DNA of 64,000 nt from Methylotenera mobilis 13 (GCF_000384255.1 NZ_KB913035.1:2123093-2187092); one strand, 5' to 3'; shown: positions 8,648 through 18,369, numbered from the stretch's first letter. Notes: generated from the letters alone by a model not told the origin. Program-made: numbers and translations.

Positions 8648-10498
8648 TTACCACGCTTGCTCGGTCATTGGCTCCACGACATCTCGGGTAATATCATCAG
8701 ACTCAGCAGCAGTGCTAATAATATGTGGCGTAATCAGTAGCACCATTTCCGTACGGCTACTCACGTCTTTTTTACCTTTAAAAAGCTCTCCTAACAAAGG
8801 GATACTGCTAAATACAGGCACTCTTGTATCAACCTTACTATCACTGTTTTTAATTAACCCACCAATCGCAACAGTCAGTCCATCTTTAGCTGTGACAATC
8901 CCATTAATCGTTGCAACATTTAAACCATCAACAAACTGCTGTGTAAGGTTACCTGTCGCATCGGGCACGAGAACCTGAGATAAGTCACGAATGATACTTG
9001 TCACAGCTTGATCAATTTCTATTGTTACTGTTTTATCTGCGTTAATCTTTGGTGTAATGGTCAACTTAGGCCCTACATCCTGTAATTCAGTAATAGGAGT
9101 AGGTGCGACGGTTACTGGTGAACCATTCGCTGGTGTTACCACTGTGCCTGGATTAAAACCAGTTGTGATTAAGTTCTGTGTACCTACAAACAACTCTGAC
9201 TTACGGTTATTCGATGCCAACAGAACAGGAGAACTAATTGTTTTTACTTTATTCTTTGTTTCAAGTAACTGTATTTTTGCGCTGATTTTGTCGCTCAAGA
9301 ATTGGTAAACAAGTGAACCCGCACCAAGCGTTAAATTATTTTGATTGCTTAGCGTACCTATAGGCAAAGTTGGTGTCGCTGTTGAAAAAACACCTGGTCC
9401 TTTTGTTGTAGTACCAGCTTGATAATTTAAGTCGAACAACTGCTCAAAACTATCCCCCATTGTTAATTCTAGTATTTTCATTTCCAATAATACTTGGGGT
9501 ACAGGCCTATCCATTTCCTTAATCAGATGCTCTATATCTTTAATCGCAGCATTATCACTAGTGCGTAAGATAATTAAATTATGCTCACAATTTACACTCA
9601 AATAAATTAAAGGATCACTACTACCAACTTTATTTAAATCCTCTGACCTAACAAAATTGGTGCTCCCATTCTCGGTAACCTCCTCAAGCGCTTGCAATTG
9701 ATCAGGTGTCAACTGTTCATTTACACGGCTAGAAAATTGATTATTTATTCCTTGGTTACGATTATTCTGACCTAAGTTGTTACGGTTAATCTGATTGCCT
9801 ACACCCCGATTGATTCCACCATTAAATCCCCCTGTAGCGCCTCTATTCCCAACACCAGAAATACCACCCTGGCCGCCAGCAATGCCTGTATTACTGCCGC
9901 CTAATTTCCTTACCGCTCCAGCATCACATAACTGTGAAACAATAACGCGTTGGTTATAAATATCACGAATAACAGTTGCAACCTCTGTTGGGTTCGGATG
10001 CAATAGATTAAAGATTCTTGTTGTATCCTCTCTATATACAACAACATCCCGCTGATACTCATCAGTAGTCATAATTCTAAATGTCTTGCTAACTTTATCT
10101 TGCCTGTACCAAAGGCCACTATTTTTAGTAATAGTATCTAGCGCATCTTTAACTGAGATATTTTGCAAAAACACGGTGACTACTTTTTTTGTTGCAGCTT
10201 CAGTAGCCACAATATTCAAACCCGACATATCTGCAAGCGCACGAACTACATCAACAATATTAGCTTGCTTAAATTCAAGCTTACTGATGATGGCATCCTC
10301 CCCTGAAGAAGAGCTTTTCTTAGTTGTAGCAACCTTATTGCTAGATTGCACAAGTGAATTAAGTGCTGAAGAGTTCACTGGAACAACCTTCTCAGAATCA
10401 GTTAAGGCTAACCCAGTATCATCAGCAGCATACAAATACGACATGTACATCATGCCTAACAACATTGCATTTAAGAGCAAGCTTAAACACCTAATCAT
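8648..10498 (-). CDS. mshL: Secretin of MSHA/type II-like pilus (MshL-like)
   Basis: Outer-membrane pore through which the pilus passes. After a signal peptide (MIRCLSLLLNAMLLGMMY) comes an STN/N0-like domain (LEFKQANIVDVVRALADMSG), an N1-like domain, a Gly/Asn-rich linker of about 60 residues, and the C-terminal secretin domain (VPQVLLEMKILELTMGD, VGPKLTITPKI, VPVFSSIPLLGELFKG). I prefer the ATG at 10498, which has AGAGG 6 bases upstream and gives a good signal peptide. A longer form from ATG 10579 overlaps the upstream stop as ATGA and may be translationally coupled. The Gly/Asn-rich linker is unusually long for MshL. Confidence 0.88.
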   Translation of the reverse strand: MIRCLSLLLNAMLLGMMYMSYLYAADDTGLALTDSEKVVPVNSSALNSLVQSSNKVATTKKSSSSGEDAIISKLEFKQANIVDVVRALADMSGLNIVATEAATKKVVTVFLQNISVKDALDTITKNSGLWYRQDKVSKTFRIMTTDEYQRDVVVYREDTTRIFNLLHPNPTEVATVIRDIYNQRVIVSQLCDAGAVRKLGGSNTGIAGGQGGISGVGNRGATGGFNGGINRGVGNQINRNNLGQNNRNQGINNQFSSRVNEQLTPDQLQALEEVTENGSTNFVRSEDLNKVGSSDPLIYLSVNCEHNLIILRTSDNAAIKDIEHLIKEMDRPVPQVLLEMKILELTMGDSFEQLFDLNYQAGTTTKGPGVFSTATPTLPIGTLSNQNNLTLGAGSLVYQFLSDKISAKIQLLETKNKVKTISSPVLLASNNRKSELFVGTQNLITTGFNPGTVVTPANGSPVTVAPTPITELQDVGPKLTITPKINADKTVTIEIDQAVTSIIRDLSQVLVPDATGNLTQQFVDGLNVATINGIVTAKDGLTVAIGGLIKNSDSKVDTRVPVFSSIPLLGELFKGKKDVSSRTEMVLLITPHIISTAAESDDITRDVVEPMTEQAW

Positions 10499-10575
10499 CG
10501 CAGCCTCTAAAGTTTTATATTGCATTATTTGATTCATACTTATTTTGTCCAAAATTTGGTATATCACTAACGTGC

Positions 10576-11061
10576 TCATCGAACCAGAATCACTTGATTC
10601 ACCCGACCGGCTTGGACTCTAACGCCATTAATATCAATTTTAACGACCTTAATGACTGAATTCTGACCAAGTGCCTGTAAACCGATTTCATCACCTTCAC
10701 TGACTAAGTAGACGCCCGCGCCCTCTACTTCTAGTAATGCAACCATTTTTTTTGCACCTCTATTCATAAAGCCTTTAAGGCGCATTTTGGGTGCAGTCTG
10801 CGGACCATACCCAGGCACAAACCCTTGTGCACCGCCTGCACGTTGAGGGTTGCCTACCTCTGAATACATCAAGTCGCTAGTGGTAAATGGATCTCTTTGC
10901 GGTAATGCACCTGACTGAGTACTTTCAGGATAATTACTTGTAGCCGCATAAGAAAACGTTATATTCATGGCAGTAAGTAGCGACACTGCTGCAAAAACAC
11001 ATGGTTTGTATAAGTTGTATAAATATGCTCTTAATCGAGATAAGTTATTGTTACCAATTTT
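10576..11061 (-). CDS. MshK/PilP-like periplasmic protein of the pilus apparatus
   Basis: A small exported protein. Its C-terminal half (MRLKGFMNRGAKKMVALLEV, VYLVSEGDEIG, VIKVVKIDINGVRVQAG) resembles the compact beta domain of MshK/PilP/GspC-type proteins that bridge the inner-membrane complex and the secretin. The open frame extends back to 11136 and overlaps the platform gene by 65 bases. I suggest a TTG start at 11061, just after the platform stop, which gives an N-terminal membrane or signal segment (FAAVSLLTAMNITFSYAA). The start is uncertain. The 3' end overlaps the long form of the secretin gene by 4 bases. Confidence 0.65.
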   Translation of the reverse strand, partial: KIGNNNLSRLRAYLYNLYKPCVFAAVSLLTAMNITFSYAATSNYPESTQSGALPQRDPFTTSDLMYSEVGNPQRAGGAQGFVPGYGPQTAPKMRLKGFMNRGAKKMVALLEVEGAGVYLVSEGDEIGLQALGQNSVIKVVKIDINGVRVQAGRVNQVILVR

Positions 11062-11071
11062 CAAAATAAGC

Positions 11072-12304
11072 TTAGCCTTTCGCCAATGAAAACATTGCTT
11101 GAAAAAATGCATAATAGACAAAACCAACAATCCCACCGATAACCAAAATTAGGGCTGGTTCGATCATCGCACTTAAACGTTTAATACCTACCTGCAGCTG
11201 CGCCTCGTAAAAAACGCCTAACTCCATTAACACATGATCTAAAGTACCGGTGCGCTCACCAATTGAGACCATTTGCGTGACAAGCTCGGGAATGGCAGGG
11301 TTACGGATACTAGATGCCATATCTTTACCCGTTAAAATCATTTCGGAGGCGGATTTTAGTTTCGTAGAAATCAAGCGGTTTGCAATTACATTTGCACTGA
11401 TTTTTAGGGCATCAAACACTGTTAAACCACTTCGTAGCATCATAGAAAGTGACCAAGTCAATTCAGCAATTGCGCCGCAGGTTAACAACTTACCTATGAT
11501 GGGAATTCGCAATAAAAACCCGTCAATTTTCAGGCGCCCATTGGGGGTGTTGTAGGTAATAACAATTGCAACCACTAGTGCAACCAATACTCCAATGATG
11601 TGTAGACCATATTTCAATGCGAAATTTGAAGCATCGATTAAGAACTGTGTAGATGGTGGCAAAGCGTTACCCTTACCAGCTAAGAATTTTGCAAATGTTG
11701 GGATAATTTTAACGACCAAGAATGTCACAACACCCAACGCCACTAGCACTACCACGCCTGGGTAAATTAATGCGTTAATCGTTTGAGATTTTAGTGCCAC
11801 ACGCTTTTCAAGATGGGTTGCTAAACGGTCTGCAATTGCATCGATATCTCCGGTAAATTCTCCAGCCACCATTAAATTGACAGCAATAAGCGGGAACACA
11901 CCAGGATGCTTACCCATCGCCTGCGATAGCTGACTACCTGTTTCAATATCTGTAATCATTCGGCCAATCACGTTACGTAAGCGCCCAGCAGACACTTGCG
12001 TATGCGAAAGTTGCAAGGCTTGCAAAACAGGCAAACCCGCACGTAACATAAAGGATAACTGCTTAAAAAAGAACACCAAATCACGTGTTGGCACAGAACG
12101 CAAATCACTTAAACCAGCAAAACTTATTTCCTTAGATAACCCACCAGAGCCAGCAGATGCTGCTGATACGCTTTCATCAATCTTTACTACAAATAAATTT
12201 TGTTGCCGTAATTGTGCAATAGCAGAACGAGAGTCAGCCGCTTGTACAGCTCCTTTACTCTCTTTACCTTTTGCATCCACCGCAATATATTTAAACGTAG
12301 GCAT
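11072..12304 (-). CDS. mshG: Type II/IV secretion platform protein, GspF/MshG family
   Basis: A 410-residue inner-membrane platform protein with the family start MPTFKYIAVDAKGKE, two repeated T2SSF domains (about 70-195 and 275-400; FKQLSFMLRAGLPVLQAL and LTWSLSMMLRSGLTVFDALK) and three hydrophobic helices. It connects the cytoplasmic ATPase to pseudopilin assembly. Length and pattern are normal. It lies 2 bases downstream of the ATPase gene, as usual for gspE-gspF or mshE-mshG pairs. Confidence 0.93.
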   Translation of the reverse strand: MPTFKYIAVDAKGKESKGAVQAADSRSAIAQLRQQNLFVVKIDESVSAASAGSGGLSKEISFAGLSDLRSVPTRDLVFFFKQLSFMLRAGLPVLQALQLSHTQVSAGRLRNVIGRMITDIETGSQLSQAMGKHPGVFPLIAVNLMVAGEFTGDIDAIADRLATHLEKRVALKSQTINALIYPGVVVLVALGVVTFLVVKIIPTFAKFLAGKGNALPPSTQFLIDASNFALKYGLHIIGVLVALVVAIVITYNTPNGRLKIDGFLLRIPIIGKLLTCGAIAELTWSLSMMLRSGLTVFDALKISANVIANRLISTKLKSASEMILTGKDMASSIRNPAIPELVTQMVSIGERTGTLDHVLMELGVFYEAQLQVGIKRLSAMIEPALILVIGGIVGFVYYAFFQAMFSLAKG

Positions 12305-12306
12305 CG

Positions 12307-13947
12307 TTAATCTCGTTTAATCGCTACGGTTTGTATTTCAGCTAATGTGGTGGCGCCACTTAAAACCTTAGTACAGCCATCGTTCCACATTGATCTCAAG
12401 CGACTTCCTGCGCACGACACCAACTCCTCCTCAGTGCAATTGCGTGAAACCAACTTACTTAACTCTTCGTCAAACCATAAAGTCTCAAATAGACCTAGAC
12501 GTCCACGATAACCAGTCCCTTGGCAATAAGCACAACCCTTTGGCTCATAGACGTTGACCTTTTTCTCCGTCACGCATAATAAATGGCGCTCTTCTTCAGT
12601 TGCTGTCCGCTCTAACCTACAATGTGGACATAAGCGACGCACCAAACGTTGGGCAATTACTGCATTCATGGTTGAACCAATCAAAAATGGCTCGCAACCA
12701 ATATCAATCAAACGCGCTACCGTGCCAGCAGCAGTATTGGTATGCAATGTTGAAAACACTAAATGTCCTGTCATCGCTGCTTTTAGCGCAACATCAGCAG
12801 TTTCTTCATCTCTAATCTCACCTACCATCAATACATCTGGGTCATGACGCAACAGCGAACGCAATGCCCCTGCAAAACTAATCTTAGGTCCCGTTTGTAT
12901 TTGCGAAACGCCCTCCATGACATACTCGATGGGGTTTTCCACCGTCATAATATTCAGGTCTGGGGAGTTAATTTCTTGCAGTGCTGCAAATAGTGTTGTG
13001 GACTTACCGCTACCTGTAGGTCCTGTAAGCAATATCATGCCAAAAGGCTTACGGATTGCTTGGCGAAACATCACCAAGTCATCCGCAGACATTCCTAATT
13101 TTTCTAAGGTTAAATTCTGTGCTTCTTGCCCTAAAATACGCATAGTAACGCGCTCACCCAAGCGCGTAGGTGCAGTTGCAACACGTATATTAAACTCACT
13201 GTCTATAGGTGGAGGTAAGTAATACGACATGCCGCCATCTTGTGGCTCACGCTGTTCAGCAATATCTAAGTTAGACAGTACTTTAATCCGTGAAATCAAA
13301 CCATTCGCCACGGTATTATTGCCATCAGTATTTAAGTTATAGTCTTGAAGTGCGCCATCTACACGCAAACGCACACGCAGCCCAAACTCTTCTTGAACGA
13401 TGTGTACATCAGAGGCACGTCGCAAAAATGCTTCTTTTAACACATCATTCAACAAAGCTACTAAATCCACCTCAGCAGCCTGAGATACTGCAGTGGCTGC
13501 TTGACCCTGACTAGTAGCAGCTAAGCTACGGCTAATCATCGCGTTAAGTGTATTAGGATCCGCCACAGCTAAACGTACGTTCCGCCCTAATAAACGTTGG
13601 ATGCTATCGATGGTTGCTCGATCGTCTGGGTCAGCAACAGCAAGCAATATGCCCTCAGTATTTTCTGATAATGGGAGGATTGCTTTACGTCTCAACAATG
13701 CTTGCGGGATTTTTTTTAGTAAATCAGGAGGAGGCGTTGTGCCAGTTGGGTCAACAAATGGCAAACCTCTTAGCTCAGCAACTGCCCTATAAAACGCAGA
13801 AACTGGCAGCCGGTAATGTGCAGTGACTGCATCCAGCAAGTCAACACGCTTGCGGCGTGCCTCTGTACGCAAATGCGCCAAAATTTCCGCGTCAATAAGA
13901 CGCTGCCTAACAGCAGCATCAATCAGTTGTTCAATCGCAATCGACAT
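12307..13947 (-). CDS. mshE: Pilus assembly ATPase, GspE/MshE family
   Basis: A 546-residue hexameric assembly ATPase. The N-terminal domain (about 1-150) is of the GspE/MshE N-domain type; in MshE this domain binds c-di-GMP, but here the match is only partial. The catalytic part has Walker A (GPTGSGKSTTL), the Asp box, Walker B (LMVGEIRDEET) and the His box, followed by a zinc-binding CxxC...CxxC module (CPHC and CAYC) typical of GspE. It powers pseudopilin polymerisation. No PilT-like retraction ATPase gene is present in the operon. Confidence 0.93.
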   Translation of the reverse strand: MSIAIEQLIDAAVRQRLIDAEILAHLRTEARRKRVDLLDAVTAHYRLPVSAFYRAVAELRGLPFVDPTGTTPPPDLLKKIPQALLRRKAILPLSENTEGILLAVADPDDRATIDSIQRLLGRNVRLAVADPNTLNAMISRSLAATSQGQAATAVSQAAEVDLVALLNDVLKEAFLRRASDVHIVQEEFGLRVRLRVDGALQDYNLNTDGNNTVANGLISRIKVLSNLDIAEQREPQDGGMSYYLPPPIDSEFNIRVATAPTRLGERVTMRILGQEAQNLTLEKLGMSADDLVMFRQAIRKPFGMILLTGPTGSGKSTTLFAALQEINSPDLNIMTVENPIEYVMEGVSQIQTGPKISFAGALRSLLRHDPDVLMVGEIRDEETADVALKAAMTGHLVFSTLHTNTAAGTVARLIDIGCEPFLIGSTMNAVIAQRLVRRLCPHCRLERTATEEERHLLCVTEKKVNVYEPKGCAYCQGTGYRGRLGLFETLWFDEELSKLVSRNCTEEELVSCAGSRLRSMWNDGCTKVLSGATTLAEIQTVAIKRD

Positions 13948-13955
13948 TTATAATT

Positions 13956-14690
13956 TCAAAGCGCTAAAATCATGGTAACTAATAGGGGCTGGGGATAACC
14001 AGCAGGCGGGGTTTGTGCTGAGAGCTCTACTTGAATTTGTGTCACAGTCACCATTGAAGGCAACTTACCAAGCTCATCAATAAAGCGTTGTAGCTGATAA
14101 AAATTCCCCTCCAAACTAACTCTTTGAAATGGTCTTGGTGAATCCAAGTCATTCACTAACCTATAGCTCAATTCTCCTGGCAAAGGTGCAGTGCCCATGA
14201 CAGCATCAGCACCTACTCCACCAAGCCTTCCACCAGCAGCTTTTCTTGCTGCCTTTTGTGCACGTCTGGTTAAATTAGCCTTTGGTGAGGCTTGGCTTTT
14301 TACACCAGCAGCACTAGGGATTACGTAAGGAATATTTTCGCGGATTCTCACGCCAACATTATTGGCTAAATTAGAAATACTTAGCCTGAGCTCTTGAGAC
14401 TCTTCAGGTGCTAAGCGCTGTTCCAATTGAGTAAACCTTGCGTTCATGGTCTCTAATGTTTTATCTGCATAGGCAATGTCAGCCTCTAATTCCTCTGGGT
14501 TATCATTTGGCTCATCTGGAATCACAGCTTTTTTAGTACGCTCTGCCGTTTCTACATTAGTAGCTTGCAACTTGGCAAGCTCTGCTAACGCTGGACGATA
14601 ACGTAACAACCCATAACCACCGCCAATAAAAACGAGTGCCACCACAAAAATCAGGATTTGTTCGCGTGTGGAAATGTTGCGTAAATTCAT
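13956..14690 (-). CDS. PilO/GspM-like inner-membrane assembly protein
   Basis: A 244-residue bitopic membrane protein: a short cytoplasmic tail, a TM helix at about 12-30, a coiled coil (about 33-110; LEADIAYADKTLETMNARFT) and a periplasmic ferredoxin-like domain ending in a VTVTQIQVEL strand. This is the PilO/GspM layout. It should pair with the PilN-like part of the gene just upstream and with the MshK-like protein to form the alignment complex beneath the secretin. A basic, Ala-rich insert (about 135-160) is unusual. Confidence 0.75.
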   Translation of the reverse strand: MNLRNISTREQILIFVVALVFIGGGYGLLRYRPALAELAKLQATNVETAERTKKAVIPDEPNDNPEELEADIAYADKTLETMNARFTQLEQRLAPEESQELRLSISNLANNVGVRIRENIPYVIPSAAGVKSQASPKANLTRRAQKAARKAAGGRLGGVGADAVMGTAPLPGELSYRLVNDLDSPRPFQRVSLEGNFYQLQRFIDELGKLPSMVTVTQIQVELSAQTPPAGYPQPLLVTMILAL

Positions 14691-14738
14691 TATTTATACC
14701 AGTATCTTTATACTTAAGTTATTTTGAGCGACTAAGCA

Positions 14739-16475
14739 CTATGTCTTACCAACAGCCACATCAGTTGCTGTTGGTGCTGGTTGTTTATCTAACCTTAATC
14801 TCAAAATATATCCAGTCAGACCAAGCCTACCTACCTGACTGCCAACGCTAACCTCTACGACTTTTAATCCATATGGATCCATTGCAGACTGAAAGCTTTT
14901 TACAAACTGTTGTGCAGACTTTTCACTCAATGACCAAGCTGTAAACCTAAATCCATCTCTAGGCGTTTCTTCAATGCGTTCAAGCACCATGTCATCTGGC
15001 GTGACACTACTTAGTTCGATTAATAAAGCCTGCAAAAAGGCAGAACGCTTAGGTGCATCTACAGCCAATAAATCAGTGCGTGTTTTTAATAAATCTATCT
15101 CATCATTTTTAGCTTTTAAAGACTCTTTTAATTTATTAATTGCATCAATTTGTACCTGTACACGGCCAACTGCCTCATCCATCACTGCAGCCTGCGCTGT
15201 TATTTCTTCATGTGCTTGCTCGGCTAAGTTTTGGCGTAATTGCAGTATTGTTTCCGCTGCTCCAACACCTAGCAACAATAACAGCGCGGCTGCAATGGCA
15301 CGCGCTTCTACACTTTGCCAAATTGGCACTGAAGGACCTAACACAGAAACACCACAACAACGTGCTGCACCTTCCATCTCTAGTAAATGACGCGCAGCCC
15401 CTAACATGCCTGGGGTCACTTGACTACTAATCGAACTTAGTTGGTTCACCGGGCGACCCAGCATGCTAGTTAAGCTAATCTCAAGGCCATCAGATTCGCC
15501 AATCGCACTACCTAACCAAATCGCTTTGACATCTGGCGGTGTTAATACATGAAAAGCCTCTAAACATGCATCTAAGGTATTTTTTAACGTACTTTGTTGT
15601 AGATTAATAGCAGAAACTGAACCCGATACAACCCTAATAGCAGCAACCAATCCAGCATGCGCCTCTATTAATAATTGATCACCTGCTTCACTCGCGGATA
15701 GCTCAAATGACGTTGCAGCACACCCAACCAATGGGTAAACACGCTGCAATATAACGTGACTCTCTGCAAAGGCAGCAGACCACTGTTGCATCATGCCTTG
15801 ATTAATGCCGCACACCAGCCAAGGGTATTGGCCTTCATCAGTAGTTTGTCCTTTTGCAACAGGCTGTGCAGACCAGCCACACGCAATTTCATCTCCACTA
15901 CCTTGTAGCCATGCCTGACGTGTTAAACACTCTTCCATTTGGCGATGCGTGATGTACCCCATTTCAATCGCCATTTCGCCATAGCGTTTAAAAGAATATA
16001 CATCTAATGCAGAAGCATCTTCTACGCCTTTACGACCTTGCTGGCGGTCAAGCACCTCTGTTGCTTGTGCTTCAGTGAGATACCCTAACCCCACTAAAAT
16101 CCTACCAACAGACCATAAGGTCGTATGTTGCATTAGCAGTGGCTCAAGCTCCCAACGCACCAGCTCCAGCATTTGCTCAGGTGGTCGCTTACTATTTGGC
16201 GCAACGGGAAGATCAACCAATGTAGAAAGTGCGCCCGGGGTGAGTAAAATGGCTGTTTTTCCCTGCCATCCCTGTGCTTTTACATTAGTCACAATTTCAG
16301 CAACAGCATCTTTAAACTCGAGCGCTTCCGAGCGTGACGAATACGACACCACCAAACCATCACCGCTACGGCTGACAATAGCCCCTCGCAACGTAAATCC
16401 ATCGGTCTCACAGACGAGAACAGAAGATATGCGCCGAGAAAAAGGGAGTAATTGAGCAATACTTTTCAAACTCAT
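14739..16475 (-). CDS. PilM-PilN-like assembly protein with an embedded MshE-N-type repeat domain
   Basis: About 578 residues from the preferred ATG at 16475, which overlaps the previous stop as ATGA; an ATG at 16487 is also possible. Numbering here counts from 16487. The N-terminal and middle parts look like a PilM/actin-like (MshI-type) domain (SSVLVCETDGFTLRGA; later LLIEAHAGLVAAIRVVSGS). Between them, at about 125-195, are two repeats of the type found at the N-terminus of GspE/MshE ATPases (GRILVGLGYLTEAQ and GEMAIEMGYITHRQ). A TM helix lies near 390-410, then a coiled coil and a PilN-like periplasmic domain. The position between the pseudopilins and PilO fits an MshI/PilMN role. The embedded repeat domain is the odd part. 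Confidence 0.75.
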   Translation of the reverse strand: MSLKSIAQLLPFSRRISSVLVCETDGFTLRGAIVSRSGDGLVVSYSSRSEALEFKDAVAEIVTNVKAQGWQGKTAILLTPGALSTLVDLPVAPNSKRPPEQMLELVRWELEPLLMQHTTLWSVGRILVGLGYLTEAQATEVLDRQQGRKGVEDASALDVYSFKRYGEMAIEMGYITHRQMEECLTRQAWLQGSGDEIACGWSAQPVAKGQTTDEGQYPWLVCGINQGMMQQWSAAFAESHVILQRVYPLVGCAATSFELSASEAGDQLLIEAHAGLVAAIRVVSGSVSAINLQQSTLKNTLDACLEAFHVLTPPDVKAIWLGSAIGESDGLEISLTSMLGRPVNQLSSISSQVTPGMLGAARHLLEMEGAARCCGVSVLGPSVPIWQSVEARAIAAALLLLLGVGAAETILQLRQNLAEQAHEEITAQAAVMDEAVGRVQVQIDAINKLKESLKAKNDEIDLLKTRTDLLAVDAPKRSAFLQALLIELSSVTPDDMVLERIEETPRDGFRFTAWSLSEKSAQQFVKSFQSAMDPYGLKVVEVSVGSQVGRLGLTGYILRLRLDKQPAPTATDVAVGKT

Positions 16476-17539
16476 TGGATATTCCATTGAATATTAATTG
16501 GCGGTGCAAACGCACGTGGTAACAAAGGAAAGTAGAACGGTGAAATATCAACATCACTATCACAGTTACCATCGAAAATATGGCCATCTTCACACACAAG
16601 AACGGCAGCCAACTTACCGATAGGTAGTACGCTGGTACCACTCTCATGAGCCACATCAAACACTTGTGCAGGCACGCCTGAAACAGCAGTCATTGCATTA
16701 CTCACAAACGCTTCAGAGTAACTAGAGGCCGCGTTGCTTTTCATAAAGAAAACATATAAACGCAAGTTAGGAAAATTTTGGTTGAGCAGTCCGTTAATCG
16801 TGACTCTAAAAGCAGGATCTATCGCAGAAAAATCAACTTGCCAGTCTTTAGGCTCCACTAAATTTCCAGAAGCTGGGTAATCTTCCTCATACACACTAGT
16901 ACCTGTCCCGGTAGGACCATCTGATCCATAACTTTTAATACTAAGCGCACTATGGTTGGGTGATGTACCACTGATAGCGACAGCCCAACCAAAATTATCA
17001 GTGCCATCGTCATTAGCCCATCCATCACGAAAAGCACGCACAGCGGATGCACCAGCACTTGGCATCACATCAAGGTAAGGGCCACGCCACCCAGCATATA
17101 CTTCACCAACTGCCGATGCTGAAGAGGTGGCGATAGGGAAACCCTGCCAAACATTAGCACCAGTGGGCAGTTCAACCAACTCGTTAATATTGGTTGGTAA
17201 GCGCCCCATATCTATGGCAAACCCGCTTAACACAGGCTCACCATTGAATGTGCGCGATGTATCACCAATAATCGCCGTTCTTATTTGCTGCAAACGTGTG
17301 CGTGTTAACTCAAAGCGCTGTTGGTCATCAGTGTTATCTACCATCACCGTTGTAGCAAGTGCCAACATACCAAGCAGAGAGACCACCACCAAAAGTTCCA
17401 GCAGTGAAAATCCACCGACAAAAGGCTTTTGCTTATTCAAACACCTAGATTGATTAAACTTAGCTCCAATCAGGGCTCTAGTGTGAGCAAGCAATCCAGC
17501 GCCACCCATTGATGACATTAGATTTACATAAGTAGACAT
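16472..17539 (-). CDS. Pseudopilin with long prepilin leader
   Basis: A 355-residue protein with a type IV prepilin motif, G|FSLLELLVVVSLLGM, cleaved after Gly43 if translation starts at 17539. The leader of about 42 residues is far longer than the usual 6-15, so one of the internal ATGs (17518 or 17509) may be the real start; even these leave more than 30 residues. The mature part is a GspG/MshD-type pseudopilin with a large C-terminal domain (WRGPYLDVMPSAG). It overlaps the next gene by 4-16 bases. It is a minor pilin or tip component of the operon at 7945-19260. Confidence 0.78.
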   Translation of the reverse strand: MSTYVNLMSSMGGAGLLAHTRALIGAKFNQSRCLNKQKPFVGGFSLLELLVVVSLLGMLALATTVMVDNTDDQQRFELTRTRLQQIRTAIIGDTSRTFNGEPVLSGFAIDMGRLPTNINELVELPTGANVWQGFPIATSSASAVGEVYAGWRGPYLDVMPSAGASAVRAFRDGWANDDGTDNFGWAVAISGTSPNHSALSIKSYGSDGPTGTGTSVYEEDYPASGNLVEPKDWQVDFSAIDPAFRVTINGLLNQNFPNLRLYVFFMKSNAASSYSEAFVSNAMTAVSGVPAQVFDVAHESGTSVLPIGKLAAVLVCEDGHIFDGNCDSDVDISPFYFPLLPRAFAPPINIQWNIQ

Positions 17540-18309
17540 AGCACCAAATCATCCTTGCCTGAAGCTGAAGCATCGTTCGCTTTACAAATGTCTACAGGGT
17601 CAACAACCGCATGGTCTCCGCCATAAGCGCCATCTGCACCAAAACTGATGATGCGGATATCACTACTAGAGCCTCTCAACACATAGGCGTTACCCCAAGG
17701 GTCATTCACAAACACCGTATTACCATCACGCGATAAATACGGCCCATGCCAACCACGCGCAGTGTCTATATTCCAATCTTTACAATGCACATCATAAGTA
17801 GGCTCAGCGAGCGTCACTTTTCCAATGTCTGTTGCTTGGCAAGTTCTTAATAAATTTAACTTAGCCGCCTCATATTTCATCTCTTCAATGGGGTCTGGAG
17901 TGCCCACGTACTTAATCTCATCATCAGCATCAGGGAAATGTCCAACATCGCGCTTAAACAGCTTTAATGCTTTGCTGATTTCAACCATTTCGCTGCGCGC
18001 TACTTGAACAGCCGCAGTATCATCCACATTATCTAGTGACATCACCGCAGCAACCGCCACCACAGACATCAATGCAACCACTACCAACAGCTCAAGCAAA
18101 GTAAAACCCCCATTGCGTTGATTCGCATGAATGACTTGCCTACGGTTAACACTTAATTTACCGCAAGCACTAGATAAAAACAGACGTAATACCTTAGAAA
18201 AAACACACCCAACCCGATGCGCAAAGCACAAGGCAGCTACTAACATCGTGTGTTTTTTCTGAAATATCACCAACATAAAATCAATCATTAGGCCTAATGT
18301 TGAATACAC
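17524..18309 (-). CDS. Pseudopilin (GspG-like) with long leader
   Basis: Up to 261 residues, with prepilin motif G|FTLLELLVVVALMS and a GspG-like body (ARGWHGPYLSRDG, VNDPWGNAYVLRG) carrying the Asp-rich calcium-type end (FGADGAYGGDHAVVD). The start is unclear. ATG 18309 gives a leader of about 68 residues; ATG 18249 (MLVAALCFAHRV) gives about 48. No start codon lies close to the cleavage site. It is the first gene after the terminator that follows the main pilin gene, so it should be expressed at a lower level than the pilin. Confidence 0.78.
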   Translation of the reverse strand: MYSTLGLMIDFMLVIFQKKHTMLVAALCFAHRVGCVFSKVLRLFLSSACGKLSVNRRQVIHANQRNGGFTLLELLVVVALMSVVAVAAVMSLDNVDDTAAVQVARSEMVEISKALKLFKRDVGHFPDADDEIKYVGTPDPIEEMKYEAAKLNLLRTCQATDIGKVTLAEPTYDVHCKDWNIDTARGWHGPYLSRDGNTVFVNDPWGNAYVLRGSSSDIRIISFGADGAYGGDHAVVDPVDICKANDASASGKDDLVLCLLM

Positions 18310-18314
18310 AAAAA

Positions 18315-18342
18315 GGCAGGGTTCTTAGAACCCTGCCATGCT
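18315..18342 (-). terminator. Intrinsic terminator between main pilin and downstream pilus genes
   Basis: Perfect 10-bp inverted repeat (GGCAGGGTTC at 18315-18324 and GAACCCTGCC at 18328-18337, 3-base loop). On the minus strand it is followed by a short U-rich run (TTTTTG). It sits 28 bases after the pilin stop and just before the next gene, so it would cut most transcripts after the pilin and let some read through. Confidence 0.8.
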
Positions 18343-18369
18343 TTATTACATTAAGATAGTTCTAAAATC

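Noticed and set aside
9700-9910. Repeat array or CRISPR-like element in the secretin gene
   Set aside because: It is a Gly/Asn-rich coding linker with irregular repeats, in frame with the secretin.
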